DNA of 64,000 bases from Alkalihalobacillus pseudalcaliphilus (GCA_001038565.1 LFJO01000005.1:75217-139216), one strand, 5' to 3'. Positions 34,688-44,025 are shown, numbered from the stretch's first letter. Notes: generated by a model from the sequence alone, not told the origin. Numbers and translations are program-made.

Positions 34688-35452
34688 ATGAAGGAGCTAG
34701 AGACTAAACTAATTGGAGCTAGTTTAGCAATGTCGTTTTTTATTTTATATATCAGTTTATCTGTTTCTTTTAATCTATTTCTAATACATGAGACTCTCAC
34801 GACCTTATGGGTTTGGTTATTTATTTTTGTTTATGGAATCATAAGCTCATTTTTAATTGGTTGGATAAGGAAGAAGTGGAAGCAGGCGGGAGTTGTAACT
34901 GGGTTTCTGTTATACATAGGGTTCGGATATCTTATTTTTATTATAATGAGTCCGAATGAATTTGGGTTGATTGCTGGAACGGTAGGAGCCATTTTTGCGT
35001 TGATTTTTTTAATGGGAGAGAAATGGGCAAAAAGGCAACGTATGGCTAGAGCTGCTTATATGTTGCCTGTACTTGCATTATGCTTGACACCTTTTGAATG
35101 GACCAACAAAGAAGGTTGGACAGAGGTGAGGCAGGGAGAGACGGTTCTCATTCAGTATGAAGCATTTAATGGGGAACACTTAATCCCTATTGAGGCAAAA
35201 GCAGGAGAACAACTATTTTTTAAGGTAGACCATCATTTTCGGGATGGTGGGGAGCACGGTGTAAGTCTTTATGATGAAGAGCATAATCTACGTCCGATGA
35301 CCGAACATCCGCTAGAAGAAGGAGTGTTAGGCGTCGAGCCTAGTGAGGATTCCACCTACTATATCGTGATCCGTGGGATTGCAGCGAAAGAAGGAAAGGT
35401 GGAGGTAACTTGGTGGCAGGAGAATAAGGTAGTTGGGACATTGGATGATTAA
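34688..35452 (+). CDS. Membrane protein with extracytoplasmic domain, unknown
   Basis: A 254-residue protein. Four hydrophobic segments are crowded into residues ~8-105, then another short one (~118-130), then a ~120-residue acidic/histidine-rich domain (VDHHFRDGGEHGVSLYDEEH) that may lie outside. ATG nine bases after AAGGAG; the in-frame TTG upstream overlaps that site. Own terminator. Not recognised. Confidence 0.65.
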   Translation: MKELETKLIGASLAMSFFILYISLSVSFNLFLIHETLTTLWVWLFIFVYGIISSFLIGWIRKKWKQAGVVTGFLLYIGFGYLIFIIMSPNEFGLIAGTVGAIFALIFLMGEKWAKRQRMARAAYMLPVLALCLTPFEWTNKEGWTEVRQGETVLIQYEAFNGEHLIPIEAKAGEQLFFKVDHHFRDGGEHGVSLYDEEHNLRPMTEHPLEEGVLGVEPSEDSTYYIVIRGIAAKEGKVEVTWWQENKVVGTLDD

Positions 35453-35465
35453 ATGCACATGCCTA

Positions 35466-35503
35466 GACAGTTAGCCGTTTCAAATAGGCTAACTGTCATT
35501 TTT
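35466..35503 (+). terminator. Rho-independent terminator
   Basis: GACAGTTAGCC and GGCTAACTGTC: perfect 11-bp stem, 10-nt loop, ATTTTTAT tail. Confidence 0.87.
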
Positions 35504-35648
35504 ATATTAGGCTGTTTTTATTTGTATCATAAAAATACCAAAAATAGCGAAATTTTTACATTATTTTCAGAAAAATCACTACTTTTGTTGTTGATAAATG
35601 TTATTATATGGATATGGTTGTAAATAAAAGAATACTAGGAGGTTATGC

Positions 35649-36482
35649 ATGAAAAAGCATTATATTTTTCCCTTTATCTTATTTGTAAGTCTTTTATTCC
35701 CTACCTTAGTTTTTGCCGATAATCATGATGATGCAAAGGAGGCATTGTCAGAAGGAATTCAAGCTCTTATTGACCACGATTTTGAAAAAGCTGTTCATGT
35801 GATTCTTGATGACCGCTTTCTTCTAAAGCATCAACAAATTGATTTGTATGAAACGATGTATGGAGAATTTGAAAATGGTATTATGGAATTCGAAATTATA
35901 GATTCTAGTAAAGTGAATGATGAACATTATCGTTTTATTGTCATTGAAACCTATTTTGATGGCTATAAAGCTCAAACACCTGTTGATGTGAAAAAATTAG
36001 GCGATCGGTGGAGGATTGTTATCAAAGATGATGTATCAGAAGAGGACCCTGATGCTATCGTTCTTGCACAAGCTAAGCCTGTTTTAATTGAAAAAGAAGA
36101 GCCTATTACTACTCAGATGAATGGTATTCATGTTTGTACGCATACAGAGCGATTTAATATTGGGTCAAAAATACCGACGTCCTGTCTTTTTAATGTTAAT
36201 ACGGGTGCATTAATATTAAATGTGCTTCGACATAATGTCGTCCGTACAGGTGATGGGAGTTATAGCATTGCCGGGCATGGTGTGTATTACAGAGTGTTAA
36301 GAGTTCGTCTACTAGGTACTAATCCTATTTATGGTTCGGTTTATATTAATCGAACAGGGAGTGCTGCTACTGGTAGTTATTCAATTAGAGGAGCTGCTAA
36401 TGAGCCACTTTATGTTAGGGTTGATACAAACTTAGAGCCAAGAAGAGTTGTTTATGACATTCGTTTTGAAATTAGAAGGTAG
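35649..36482 (+). CDS. Secreted protein, two-domain, unknown
   Basis: A 277-residue protein with a Sec signal peptide (residues 1-23, cleavage after VFA-DN). Residues ~28-135 look like an NTF2/lumazine-binding-type domain (EALSEGIQALIDHDFEKAVH ... RWRIVIKDD). Residues ~155-277 form a Cys-containing (HVCTHTERF, PTSCLF) beta-rich domain with repeated GxYSI (GSYSIAGHG, GSYSIRGA). ATG after TAGGAGG. Family not recognised. Confidence 0.65.
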   Translation: MKKHYIFPFILFVSLLFPTLVFADNHDDAKEALSEGIQALIDHDFEKAVHVILDDRFLLKHQQIDLYETMYGEFENGIMEFEIIDSSKVNDEHYRFIVIETYFDGYKAQTPVDVKKLGDRWRIVIKDDVSEEDPDAIVLAQAKPVLIEKEEPITTQMNGIHVCTHTERFNIGSKIPTSCLFNVNTGALILNVLRHNVVRTGDGSYSIAGHGVYYRVLRVRLLGTNPIYGSVYINRTGSAATGSYSIRGAANEPLYVRVDTNLEPRRVVYDIRFEIRR

Positions 36483-36512
36483 TTCTTTATTTTCGTACAA
36501 GATCTATATAAC

Positions 36513-36545
36513 GAAAGAGGCCGATTCTGAACGCGGCCTCTTTCC
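36513..36545. terminator. Terminator between secreted-protein gene and tldE
   Basis: GAAAGAGGCCG and CGGCCTCTTTC: perfect 11-bp stem with a 10-nt loop, between two convergent genes; T tracts are short. Confidence 0.75.
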
Positions 36546-36590
36546 TAATAGTAAATAAGTTATGTCCGAACTTCTAATTCGATGAATCCA

Positions 36591-37943
36591 TTATTCTCCA
36601 CCTACAGATAGTGTTCCTACCTTTAGGCTTGGTGAACCGAGGTAGCCAGATCCCATTATGCTAAAATCTAAGTCGTTACCAATCGCTTCAACTTGATTTA
36701 ATAAAGTAAAGAAGTTCCCAGCGACGGTGATTTGATCAAGTGGCCTTTCGATTTTTCCATTGCGAACGAGGTATCCATTGGCCGCAAGGGAGAAGTCACC
36801 TGTAATCGAATTGGCTCCAGAATGAAGTCCTTGTAAGTCCGTAATTACAATCGTTTCAGACTCGCTTTCCATGAGTTGCTGAAGCGATTCGGAACCTGGT
36901 TGAATATACATATTAGAAGGCGAGATTGAGATTGAACCTTTATATGATGGTTTATAAGCATGCCCAGTGGACTTAACACCATCTTTTTGAGCTGTTTTTG
37001 AATTGTGGAGATAGGTTAAGAGAACACCATTTTCAACAATCGTTTGCTTGGCGGTCGCAACGCCTTCTCCGTCAAAAGTTTGGCTCGCAACCCCATTTCG
37101 ATCATGTGGGTCATCAATAATGGTAATAAGTGAATGACCAATCGTTTCATTTAATTTTCCAGCTAATAATGATTTTCCTTTTTGAACATCATCTGCTGAG
37201 AAGCTTGATGAAAATACTTGTAATAAAGATGAAGCAGCCGTATTTCTAAGTATAATCGGGTACTGGCCGCTTTTAATAGAAGAAGCCCCAACAAAACTTA
37301 ATGCCTCATCGACAACCTCTTTGGCCATCTCTTTTGGAGAAAAAGTTGAAAAGTCATCAGTGACCCAATATTTCATTGCGCTTTTAAATTCATCACCTGA
37401 TTTAACAACGGCAGATAAGATAATGTAAATAAAGTTCCTTTTTTCACGTTTTTCTAAGCCTTTTGTGTTAGCGATAAATGTTTCGCTCTCACGGGATTCT
37501 AGCGTACAATAGTTAATGCTATGAATTAAATCACTTAATGCATAACACTCTTTTTCGGCTTCCTTTAGTAGGTTAATTTTATCATCTGAGGATACTTCAG
37601 AAAGGGATTGAGAATATAAAGAAATATCAGCGTAGCTATCAGAACCTGCGAATAATTCCTCTGGATTGTCGTCCTCGATGATAAGAGCATTATCAGCTGC
37701 TTCTTGGATTAAAAATTCAATTTCAGAATCGGCGATTTTTTCTGTGTAAGCATAGCCCATTTTCCCGTTATAAATTCCGCGGAAAGAAACACCACCTTCA
37801 GAAGAAACTTTATAGCCATCAACTTCCCCATTAAATAATTGTGTATTAAAACGATTCGTGGATTGATAATAAAGTTCCATTTCAGTAAAGCCGTGTTTGT
37901 TTCCTTGTTCAAAAAGTTGTTCCTTGAATTGAATCATATCCAT
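36591..37943 (-). CDS. tldE: TldE/PmbA-family metallopeptidase subunit
   Basis: A 450-residue protein of the TldE/PmbA family, the non-metal-binding half of the TldD-TldE heterodimeric protease. Seen are SxEGGVSFRGIYNGKMGYAY near residue 50, DDPHDRNGVASQTFDGEGV, and the C-terminal LQGLHSGANSITGDFSLAANGYLV. The pair degrades unfolded peptides and, in enterobacteria, matures microcin B17. Its ATG overlaps the tldD stop by one base (TAATG), so translation is coupled. Confidence 0.93.
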   Translation of the reverse strand: MDMIQFKEQLFEQGNKHGFTEMELYYQSTNRFNTQLFNGEVDGYKVSSEGGVSFRGIYNGKMGYAYTEKIADSEIEFLIQEAADNALIIEDDNPEELFAGSDSYADISLYSQSLSEVSSDDKINLLKEAEKECYALSDLIHSINYCTLESRESETFIANTKGLEKREKRNFIYIILSAVVKSGDEFKSAMKYWVTDDFSTFSPKEMAKEVVDEALSFVGASSIKSGQYPIILRNTAASSLLQVFSSSFSADDVQKGKSLLAGKLNETIGHSLITIIDDPHDRNGVASQTFDGEGVATAKQTIVENGVLLTYLHNSKTAQKDGVKSTGHAYKPSYKGSISISPSNMYIQPGSESLQQLMESESETIVITDLQGLHSGANSITGDFSLAANGYLVRNGKIERPLDQITVAGNFFTLLNQVEAIGNDLDFSIMGSGYLGSPSLKVGTLSVGGE

Positions 37944-39331
37944 TACTCGTTCCCCCTTCCACCAACCGTAATTTCACTGACACGGATCATAGGCTGACCG
38001 ACATTAGCTGGAATCGAACCACTCGATGCTCCACACATTCCGGCGCCGTGTGCAAGTTTATTTCCAACCATATCAACCTTTTGTAATGTTTTAGGTCCGT
38101 TTCCGATTAAAGTAGCTCCGCGGACAGGCTCTGCAATTTTACCATTACGAACGATATAGCCTTCATTGACGGCGAAGTTATAATCACCTGTTGCAGGATT
38201 CACAGAACCACCGCCCATATATTTTGCATAAATACCAAACTCGGTATTGGCGATAATTTCATCATGTGTTGATTGTCCAGGTGCGATAAACGTATTTGTC
38301 ATCCTAGAAGTAGGAGCAAATTTATAAGACTCACGTCGACCAGACCCTGTAGAAGCTGTATTCATTCTTCTACCACCAAGTTTATCGATTAGATAGCCCT
38401 TAAGAATCCCATTTTCAATTAATATATTTTCGCGAGATTCTTCACCTTCATCGTCAATATTGGCAGAGCCCCATTCATTCGCAAGTGTTCCATCATCAAT
38501 ATACGTAACAATTTCAGGTGCAACACGTTCGCCAACTCGATCAGCGAAAACAGAATTTTTCTTCGCAACAGAAGAAGATTCTAAGCCGTGCCCACATGCT
38601 TCGTGGAAAATAACACCACCAAACTCATTGTCGATGATAACCGGGAATTTACCGCTTGGACACTCTTTTGCATGGAGCATTGTAACAGCGATTCTAGCAG
38701 CTTCTTCCCCATAGTAAGATAAATCAGCACCTTCTATAAACTCAAAGCCTTGGTGTGCACCGGGTCCATAAAAACCAGTTTGCATCTCTGTCCCACGAGA
38801 GGCAACGGCTTGCACTTTAAAGCGTGTACGAACACGGCGATCCTGAATAAATGTACCTTCAGAGTTAGCGATCAGTACATGCTGATCCTCATCGTTATAA
38901 CCAACTAAAGCTTGTGAGATTTGATTGTCATACTGTTTAGCTGCTTGATAAACTTCTTTCATCTTTTCGACCTTACGAAGCTTTGAAACTTCTTTTGGGA
39001 TTTGTTGAATGATGTGTTTGTTTTCATATTCTTGTTTGGTTAAATTTAATGTGAGGTTTTTCGGTGTTCCATGAATGGCGGCTGCCGCCTCAAGTGCTAC
39101 GGCAATTAATGGCTCACGACTGAATTCATTCGTATATGCATAGACGCTTTGTAGTCCTTTTAATATACGAATACCAATACCGAAGTCTTTTCCAACGATA
39201 CTTGACTCGACCTTACCACCGATTAAGTCAATATTTGTGTTCCATTTATCTTCTACAAATACTTCGGCAAAATCACCACCCGTACTAAGAGCCGCGGTAA
39301 TGATGTCTTCAATAACTGCTTTTGAAAGCAT
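37943..39331 (-). CDS. tldD: TldD-family metalloprotease
   Basis: A 462-residue TldD subunit with the HEXXXH zinc motif at residues 243-248 (HEACGH), DDEGEESRENILIENG, the GSGRRESYKFAPTSRMTN region and a C-terminal MCGASSGSIPANVGQPM. TldD and TldE form a narrow barrel that cleaves unstructured peptides. First of the two-gene operon; ATG after AAAGGGGG. No RiPP precursor is recognisable nearby. Confidence 0.94.
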   Translation of the reverse strand: MLSKAVIEDIITAALSTGGDFAEVFVEDKWNTNIDLIGGKVESSIVGKDFGIGIRILKGLQSVYAYTNEFSREPLIAVALEAAAAIHGTPKNLTLNLTKQEYENKHIIQQIPKEVSKLRKVEKMKEVYQAAKQYDNQISQALVGYNDEDQHVLIANSEGTFIQDRRVRTRFKVQAVASRGTEMQTGFYGPGAHQGFEFIEGADLSYYGEEAARIAVTMLHAKECPSGKFPVIIDNEFGGVIFHEACGHGLESSSVAKKNSVFADRVGERVAPEIVTYIDDGTLANEWGSANIDDEGEESRENILIENGILKGYLIDKLGGRRMNTASTGSGRRESYKFAPTSRMTNTFIAPGQSTHDEIIANTEFGIYAKYMGGGSVNPATGDYNFAVNEGYIVRNGKIAEPVRGATLIGNGPKTLQKVDMVGNKLAHGAGMCGASSGSIPANVGQPMIRVSEITVGGRGNE

Positions 39332-39691
39332 ATGTATCCCCCTTTAAATTGTGGTCAGATCTATCATACATGATGTCTACTCATTATGTACACAAATAAG
39401 TCTGATAATTTAGATTGTTATGTTAATATAATAAAGTTCATGGTTGATTTTACGTTCATTTATAACCTGAAATCCACATATTAGATTCATGATACAAACT
39501 ATTTTTAAATATTATAGAAAATAAGTAGAATGCTTCTTAGCAATCTTAACGATTAGTGATACAATACAATCAGTCTTTTTTATTTATATGTTCTTTAGCA
39601 CAACGAGTTACTAGTAAAAAAGATGTTAGCAGATTGAGTATGTAAACAAATGATAACAAGGAACCATAGAAAGCACGTTCTAGGAGGAATT
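39332..39691. other. Intergenic region between tldD and the second murG
   Basis: AT-rich, 360 bp, no gene found. TTAGCA - 17 bp - TACAAT (39536-39564) is a possible promoter for the murG-like gene; nothing else stands out. Confidence 0.4.
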
Positions 39692-40759
39692 ATGAAAAAA
39701 CTCGTATTTACAGGTGGAGGAACGGCAGGCCATGTCACTCCAAACCTCGCTATTATAAAAGAAATCCGTCATGAGGATTTTCAAATTGACTATATCGGTT
39801 CAAAAAATGGCATTGAAAAAGAGCTAATTGAAAAAACAGGAATTCGCTACCACTCTATAAGTAGCGGTAAATTAAGAAGGTATCTTGATTTTGAAAATGT
39901 AAAGGATATTTTTAGAGTTTTGAAAGGTTGCTTAGACGCAAGAAGGATTCTGAAGAAGTTGAAGCCAGATCTCGTCTTTTCAAAAGGTGGATTCGTATCA
40001 GTGCCCGTTATCATAGCAGCTTCAACACTTAAAATACCGATTTATATTCATGAAAGTGATTTAACACCTGGACTTGCCAATAAGATATCCCAACGTTTTG
40101 CTACAAAAATCTTCACATCTTTTGATGAGACCAAAAAGTATTTGCCAGCTAGCAAAACCGAAGCAATTGGTTCTCCTATTCGAAAAGAAATTCTACAAGG
40201 GTCCGAGGATAAAGGAAGAAGATTTCTTGAGTTTCATAGTCAATTACCGGTGTTACTTATTATGGGAGGAAGTCTTGGTGCTAGAAAAATCAATGAAGCC
40301 GTAAGAAATAATCTTGATGAATTGACGAAGCGTTATCAGATTGTCCACTTATGTGGCAAAGGTAATATCGATGCTTTGTTAGAGAACAGAAGAGGCTACC
40401 GTCAGTTCGAATATGTACATGAGGAGCTTGCTGATATTTTAGCAACAACTGATTTTGTCATTACAAGGGGAGGTTCTAATGCTATTTTCGAATTTGTAGC
40501 TTTAGAAATTCCAATGGTCATTATTCCACTAAGTAGAGCACAAAGTCGAGGTGATCAAATTTTGAATGCAGAATCATTCCAAGCAAAGGGATATTCGGTT
40601 ACATTGGAAGAAGAAGAGTTAACGAGTGAATCGTTACAGGATCATTTAGATATGATAACCGTCAAAAAAGAAGAGATAAGAAGGAAAATGAGAGAAGGCA
40701 ATCAAGCGGGGGCATTAGATAAGCTTGTAGCTGAAATTAGGGCGATTGCCGCAAAATAA
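39692..40759 (+). CDS. murG: MurG-type GlcNAc transferase (stand-alone copy)
   Basis: A 355-residue GT-B glycosyltransferase. The three glycine-rich MurG loops are GGGTAGHVTPN (residues 8-18), KGGFVSVPV and GGSLGARKIN; HESDLTPGLAN and TRGGSNAIFE (UDP-GlcNAc site) are also present. MurG adds GlcNAc to lipid I at the inner membrane face. The usual murG sits in the mur/div cluster; this copy is alone, with its own promoter and terminator, so it is probably the second MurG paralogue found in some Bacillus. ATG after TAGGAGG. Confidence 0.9.
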   Translation: MKKLVFTGGGTAGHVTPNLAIIKEIRHEDFQIDYIGSKNGIEKELIEKTGIRYHSISSGKLRRYLDFENVKDIFRVLKGCLDARRILKKLKPDLVFSKGGFVSVPVIIAASTLKIPIYIHESDLTPGLANKISQRFATKIFTSFDETKKYLPASKTEAIGSPIRKEILQGSEDKGRRFLEFHSQLPVLLIMGGSLGARKINEAVRNNLDELTKRYQIVHLCGKGNIDALLENRRGYRQFEYVHEELADILATTDFVITRGGSNAIFEFVALEIPMVIIPLSRAQSRGDQILNAESFQAKGYSVTLEEEELTSESLQDHLDMITVKKEEIRRKMREGNQAGALDKLVAEIRAIAAK

Positions 40760-40765
40760 AAACAA

Positions 40766-40800
40766 AACCGATCGGAGCTCAATTCCGATCGGTTTTTTTA
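40766..40800 (+). terminator. Terminator after murG-like gene
   Basis: AACCGATCGGA and TCCGATCGGTT: perfect 11-bp stem, 7-nt loop, T7 run including the arm end. Confidence 0.92.
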
Positions 40801-40869
40801 AGCCTTGTAGATGAAGATTTGAAGAGGGTATGCTTACCTTTTATCCTTTTCTTATGGCGTGTCATCAGT

Positions 40870-40952
40870 GCCACCCCGCACGACGCGGAGCATGATTTTC
40901 GGGAGCGATGAGTATAGCTCCGCATATCAGTTTTAAGCAACTTTCATACAAC
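40870..40952 (+). repeat. 3' fragment of the ~160-bp dispersed repeat
   Basis: CCACCCCGCACGACGCGGAG, CATGATTTTCGGGAGCGATG, AGTATAGCTCCGCATATCAG and CTTTCATACAAC follow the same order as 51350-51436. Confidence 0.7.
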
Positions 40953-40967
40953 AGAAAGAAGCATATT

Positions 40968-41723
40968 TTATTCTTTTAGAGCTTCATACATAAAGCTTTG
41001 GAATTGGTACCCTTGCTTTTTGTACATCTCTTTGGGTGAGTCTTGTCCATCTGCTAGAAGAATCGCTGTTTGCTTTGGGAATTCCTGAAATAAAGCTGCT
41101 TGAAGATGCGTACCAATTCCTTTTCTTTGATAGGACTCATCAATTTGAAAGTTATCAAGTTCAAACGTGCTTTCATCGATGCTAATCCCATGTATGAATC
41201 CTATAGGTATTTCGTTCCAGTAAGCGAGCAGAATTGCATACGATGGATTGTTAATTTGCTCCTTCATTAAAGCCGTTTTGCCTAACGCATATTCCTGACC
41301 AAATGTTAAGCAAAACCGGTATTGGAGGTCGAGGTAGTCGTTTGCTATGGGAGTCGAATGAGTGACTTTTTTAATCATAAGCTGTGGAGGTTTCTCGTTT
41401 GATATCCACGGAACAGGTCGGCGCACGTATAATTCCGTACGGTCAAGTTGATAACGATTTTGCTTTAGATATTCTTCTAAAATTGTATCAATTTGATTAT
41501 TTTCTGGAAAGAAAAATTTTAAATGCGTTTGTCCACGCTCAAGATGAAATTGCTTTAGTACTTCTTCGCTTTTTATAAATAATGATAGTGTCGGATTCTG
41601 CTTAAACTCTAAATAATTGGCATCATACATAACTTTTAGTTGCGTAAAATGATTGACCCGAAATAGAGCGTTTTCTAGTGCCGTTTGTCCATATTCATAT
41701 GTTTGATCGATCGAATAATCCAT
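40968..41723 (-). CDS. GNAT-family acetyltransferase
   Basis: A 251-residue protein. The C-terminal GNAT domain (~130-250) has the acetyl-CoA loop QIDESYQRKGIGTHLQAALF and the closing KEMYKKQGYQFQSFMYEAL; residues 1-125 resemble a degenerate first half. ATG eight bases after GAAGGAG; the upstream in-frame TTG overlaps the site. It begins one base after the ABC-F reading frame ends, so probably one transcript. Substrate unknown. Confidence 0.85.
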   Translation of the reverse strand: MDYSIDQTYEYGQTALENALFRVNHFTQLKVMYDANYLEFKQNPTLSLFIKSEEVLKQFHLERGQTHLKFFFPENNQIDTILEEYLKQNRYQLDRTELYVRRPVPWISNEKPPQLMIKKVTHSTPIANDYLDLQYRFCLTFGQEYALGKTALMKEQINNPSYAILLAYWNEIPIGFIHGISIDESTFELDNFQIDESYQRKGIGTHLQAALFQEFPKQTAILLADGQDSPKEMYKKQGYQFQSFMYEALKE

Positions 41724-41724
41724 A

Positions 41725-43589
41725 TTAATAGTCTCCTTCAAGTCGTTTCATTAGTTCAGTCCACTTATACTCTAAATTCTCTTTCGTAGCATGTAGGTGT
41801 TGCATCTTCTCAAGGTCGTTTTCCTTTAGTAGTTTCTGTTCTAGTAATTCTATTTCATTCTCTAAAGTCTCAATGCTCTGTCCCAATTCATGATGATGGT
41901 TTAAAGTCGACTTATATTTATTTTGATGATCATGTTTAATCGGGATAGGTTGAGCTTTCTCATTCCGCATGATGGACTCCTTCATTTTCTCTTTCGCCCA
42001 GCTGTAGTTTCCTGGGAATTCATAGAGTTGTTGATCGTGAATCCAAGCAATTTTATGAAAAAGTTTATCGATAAAATAGCGATCATGTGAGACAGCTAGA
42101 ACGGTTCCTTGAAATGTTGATAGTGTATCTTCTAATACTTCACATGATTCAATGTCTAGATGGTTTGTCGGTTCATCAAGGATAAGAACGTTCATTTCCG
42201 TTTGCATAATGATTGCAAGGCGGAGTCGCATCTTTTCACCACCACTAAGAGATGATAATTTTTGAAAGACGCTAAAGCCATAAAATAAAAATTGAGCTAA
42301 TAGTGAGCGAGCTTCACCTTCAGTCACGTTGACATGCTCACGGAATTCCTCGATAACCGTTTTATTTGTATGTGCCACATATAATTTCTGAGATAAATAA
42401 GCTATTTTAACTTGGCTACCTAACTTTACTACGCCACTATTTGGTGTTAATTGACCTAGAATTAATTGAAGCAATGTTGATTTTCCCGTTCCATTGTCAC
42501 CTAATAAAGCGACGCGCTCGCCGTAACGAACGAGCAAGTTGACGTTAGAGAATAATAAGCGGTGTTCAAAGCTTTTCTCTAAGTCCGTGATCGTTATCAC
42601 GTCTTGACCACTTCGGTCTGTTGCTTGCAAGTCTAATTTTATCTTCTTATGTTCAAGGACGGGTCTATCAAGAAGCATTATTCTTTCGAGAGCTCTTTCC
42701 ATATTTCGAGCCCGTTTATGAAGCCCCTCATTAGGTGGGTTGGCTTGATTGGCCCAGATACGTAGCCGTTTTATTGCCTCTTTCATTTTTTTGATCTTCT
42801 TTTGTTGTTCTTGATAATTTTGAAATTCCTGCAATAATCGTTCTTCTTTTTCCTTGATAAATTGCTGATATCCACATGCGTAGGAGAGGAGCTTACCATC
42901 CTCTAAATCGAGTATTCGATTAACGGTTTCCTCTAAGAAATAACGGTCATGTGAAGTAATCATAAATGCACCGCTAAAACGATTTAAAAAAGTAGTTAAC
43001 CAATCAATGGCTTGTAAGTCTAAATGGTTGGTTCATCTAATAAAAGCAAATCTGGCTCAGTTAATAACACATGTGCTAGGGCCAGCTTCGTTTGTTCTCC
43101 TCCACTTAGACTTTGAAAAGGTTGCGTAAGGAGGTGGCTAATTTTTAAACCGGCAGCGACTTGTTCTATTTTAGAACGGATTTCATAACCGCCATGCGAA
43201 GTGAAATACTCCTGTAGCTCACTGTATTGAACAATTGTCTGTTCTAATCTTTGGCCGATTGTGTGACTCATTTCCTTTTCAAGCTCACTCATTTTCATTT
43301 CTATTTCTATTAGTTCCATAAACGCGGTCTCTAAAAACTGTTTACCATTCCCCATAAAAGTGGGTGATTGTACTTGTGATAAATAGGCGATTTTTGTATG
43401 TTTAGAAAAATGGATGGCACCATTATCAGGCGTTTCCTCTTGTGCGAGCATTTTTAACAGCGTGCTTTTTCCACTTCCATTCCTTCCAATCAGGCCGATT
43501 CGATCATGGGCCTTTATATCAAAACTAATCTCCTCAAAAAGGGGGTCACCCCCAAAGCTTTTTGATACTTGTTGTATGTGTCCGTACAT
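41725..43589 (-). pseudogene. ABC-F protein (ribosome-protection type), broken by a 4-bp deletion
   Basis: Two adjacent frames on the minus strand (43589-43020 and 42963-41725) make one ABC-F ATPase of 622 residues when 4 bp are restored. Domain 1 has Walker A GRNGSGKST, signature LSGGEQTK and Walker B LLLDEPT, where it breaks: the expected DEPTNHLDLQA coding CCAACCAACCATTTAGAC reads CCAACCATTTAGAC. Downstream codons in the new frame (DLQAIDWLTTFLNRFSGAF, then MITSHDRYF) continue perfectly. Domain 2 has GDNGTGKST, LSGGEKMR and LDEPTNHLD. The inter-domain linker and the leader attenuator fit the antibiotic-resistance ABC-F group (Vga/Vml/Msr-like), not a housekeeping EttA type. A slipped-strand event or an assembly error could explain the break. 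Confidence 0.88.
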
Positions 43590-43630
43590 TTTGATGTTCC
43601 TCCTAAGTTAAAGAACATCACCTCAAAAGA

Positions 43631-43663
43631 TAAAAAAGGTGAACGAATCAGAATTCGTTCACC
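43631..43663 (-). terminator. Attenuator terminator in the ABC-F leader
   Basis: GGTGAACGAAT / ATTCGTTCACC: perfect 11-bp stem, 4-nt loop, followed on the minus strand by TTTTTT. It ends 42 nt before the ABC-F ATG, so it must be bypassed for expression. A second GGTGAACG copy 29 nt upstream could compete for the 3' arm. Confidence 0.85.
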
Positions 43664-43739
43664 AAAAACGAGAGAACAAAAGGTTTTCCCCGTTCACCTC
43701 ATTCATATGTGGGTAAAGGTGATGCACTGATTGTGTCAT
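43659..43739 (-). CDS. Leader ORF 2 (26 residues) running into the attenuator
   Basis: ATG-TQSVHHLYPHMNEVNGENL-LFSRFW-stop. The TGA lies in the terminator's 5' arm (GG-TGA-ACG), so a ribosome finishing this ORF would cover that arm. No Shine-Dalgarno, but the ATG is 4 nt after the stop of leader ORF 1, suggesting reinitiation. Its role as a regulatory peptide is inference. Confidence 0.5.
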   Translation of the reverse strand: MTQSVHHLYPHMNEVNGENLLFSRFW

Positions 43740-43743
43740 TTGT

Positions 43744-43863
43744 TTATTTAGTTACTAAAAAAGGACAGATCTCTCCCTTTGTAACTAAAACAGCAAATTT
43801 TGCACGACAAACGAGCATAAATCTACTACGATTATCACGCACACAAACAGCTTGCTTACACAT
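43744..43863 (-). CDS. Leader ORF 1 (39 residues) upstream of ABC-F
   Basis: ATG after a GGGGGGTGTGGGAG site; the peptide is MCKQAVCVRDNRSRF, MLVCRAKF, AVLVTKGEICPFLVTK. The last 13 codons overlap a hairpin (TTTAGTTAC with GTAACTAAA, enclosing AAAGG/CCTTT). Strong binding site, position and tight coupling to leader ORF 2 argue it is translated as part of an attenuation control. It is not part of the ABC-F protein. Confidence 0.6.
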   Translation of the reverse strand: MCKQAVCVRDNRSRFMLVCRAKFAVLVTKGEICPFLVTK

Positions 43864-44025
43864 CTCCCACACCCCCCGTTTCCATTCAGATATGCTAAGT
43901 ATATAGAATAGTCAGTCGATAAGCAAGGCTGATTTAAAGTAGATAGTTAAAGCTCTGATGAAAAATACAAAATAAGAGCTTCAATCAAGTGGCAGAAAAG
44001 ATAAGCAAAATCGACAATTAACTTA

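Noticed and set aside
43709-43906. 65-codon plus-strand ORF opposite the ABC-F leader
   Set aside because: No binding site; it is the antisense of the two uORFs and leader hairpin.
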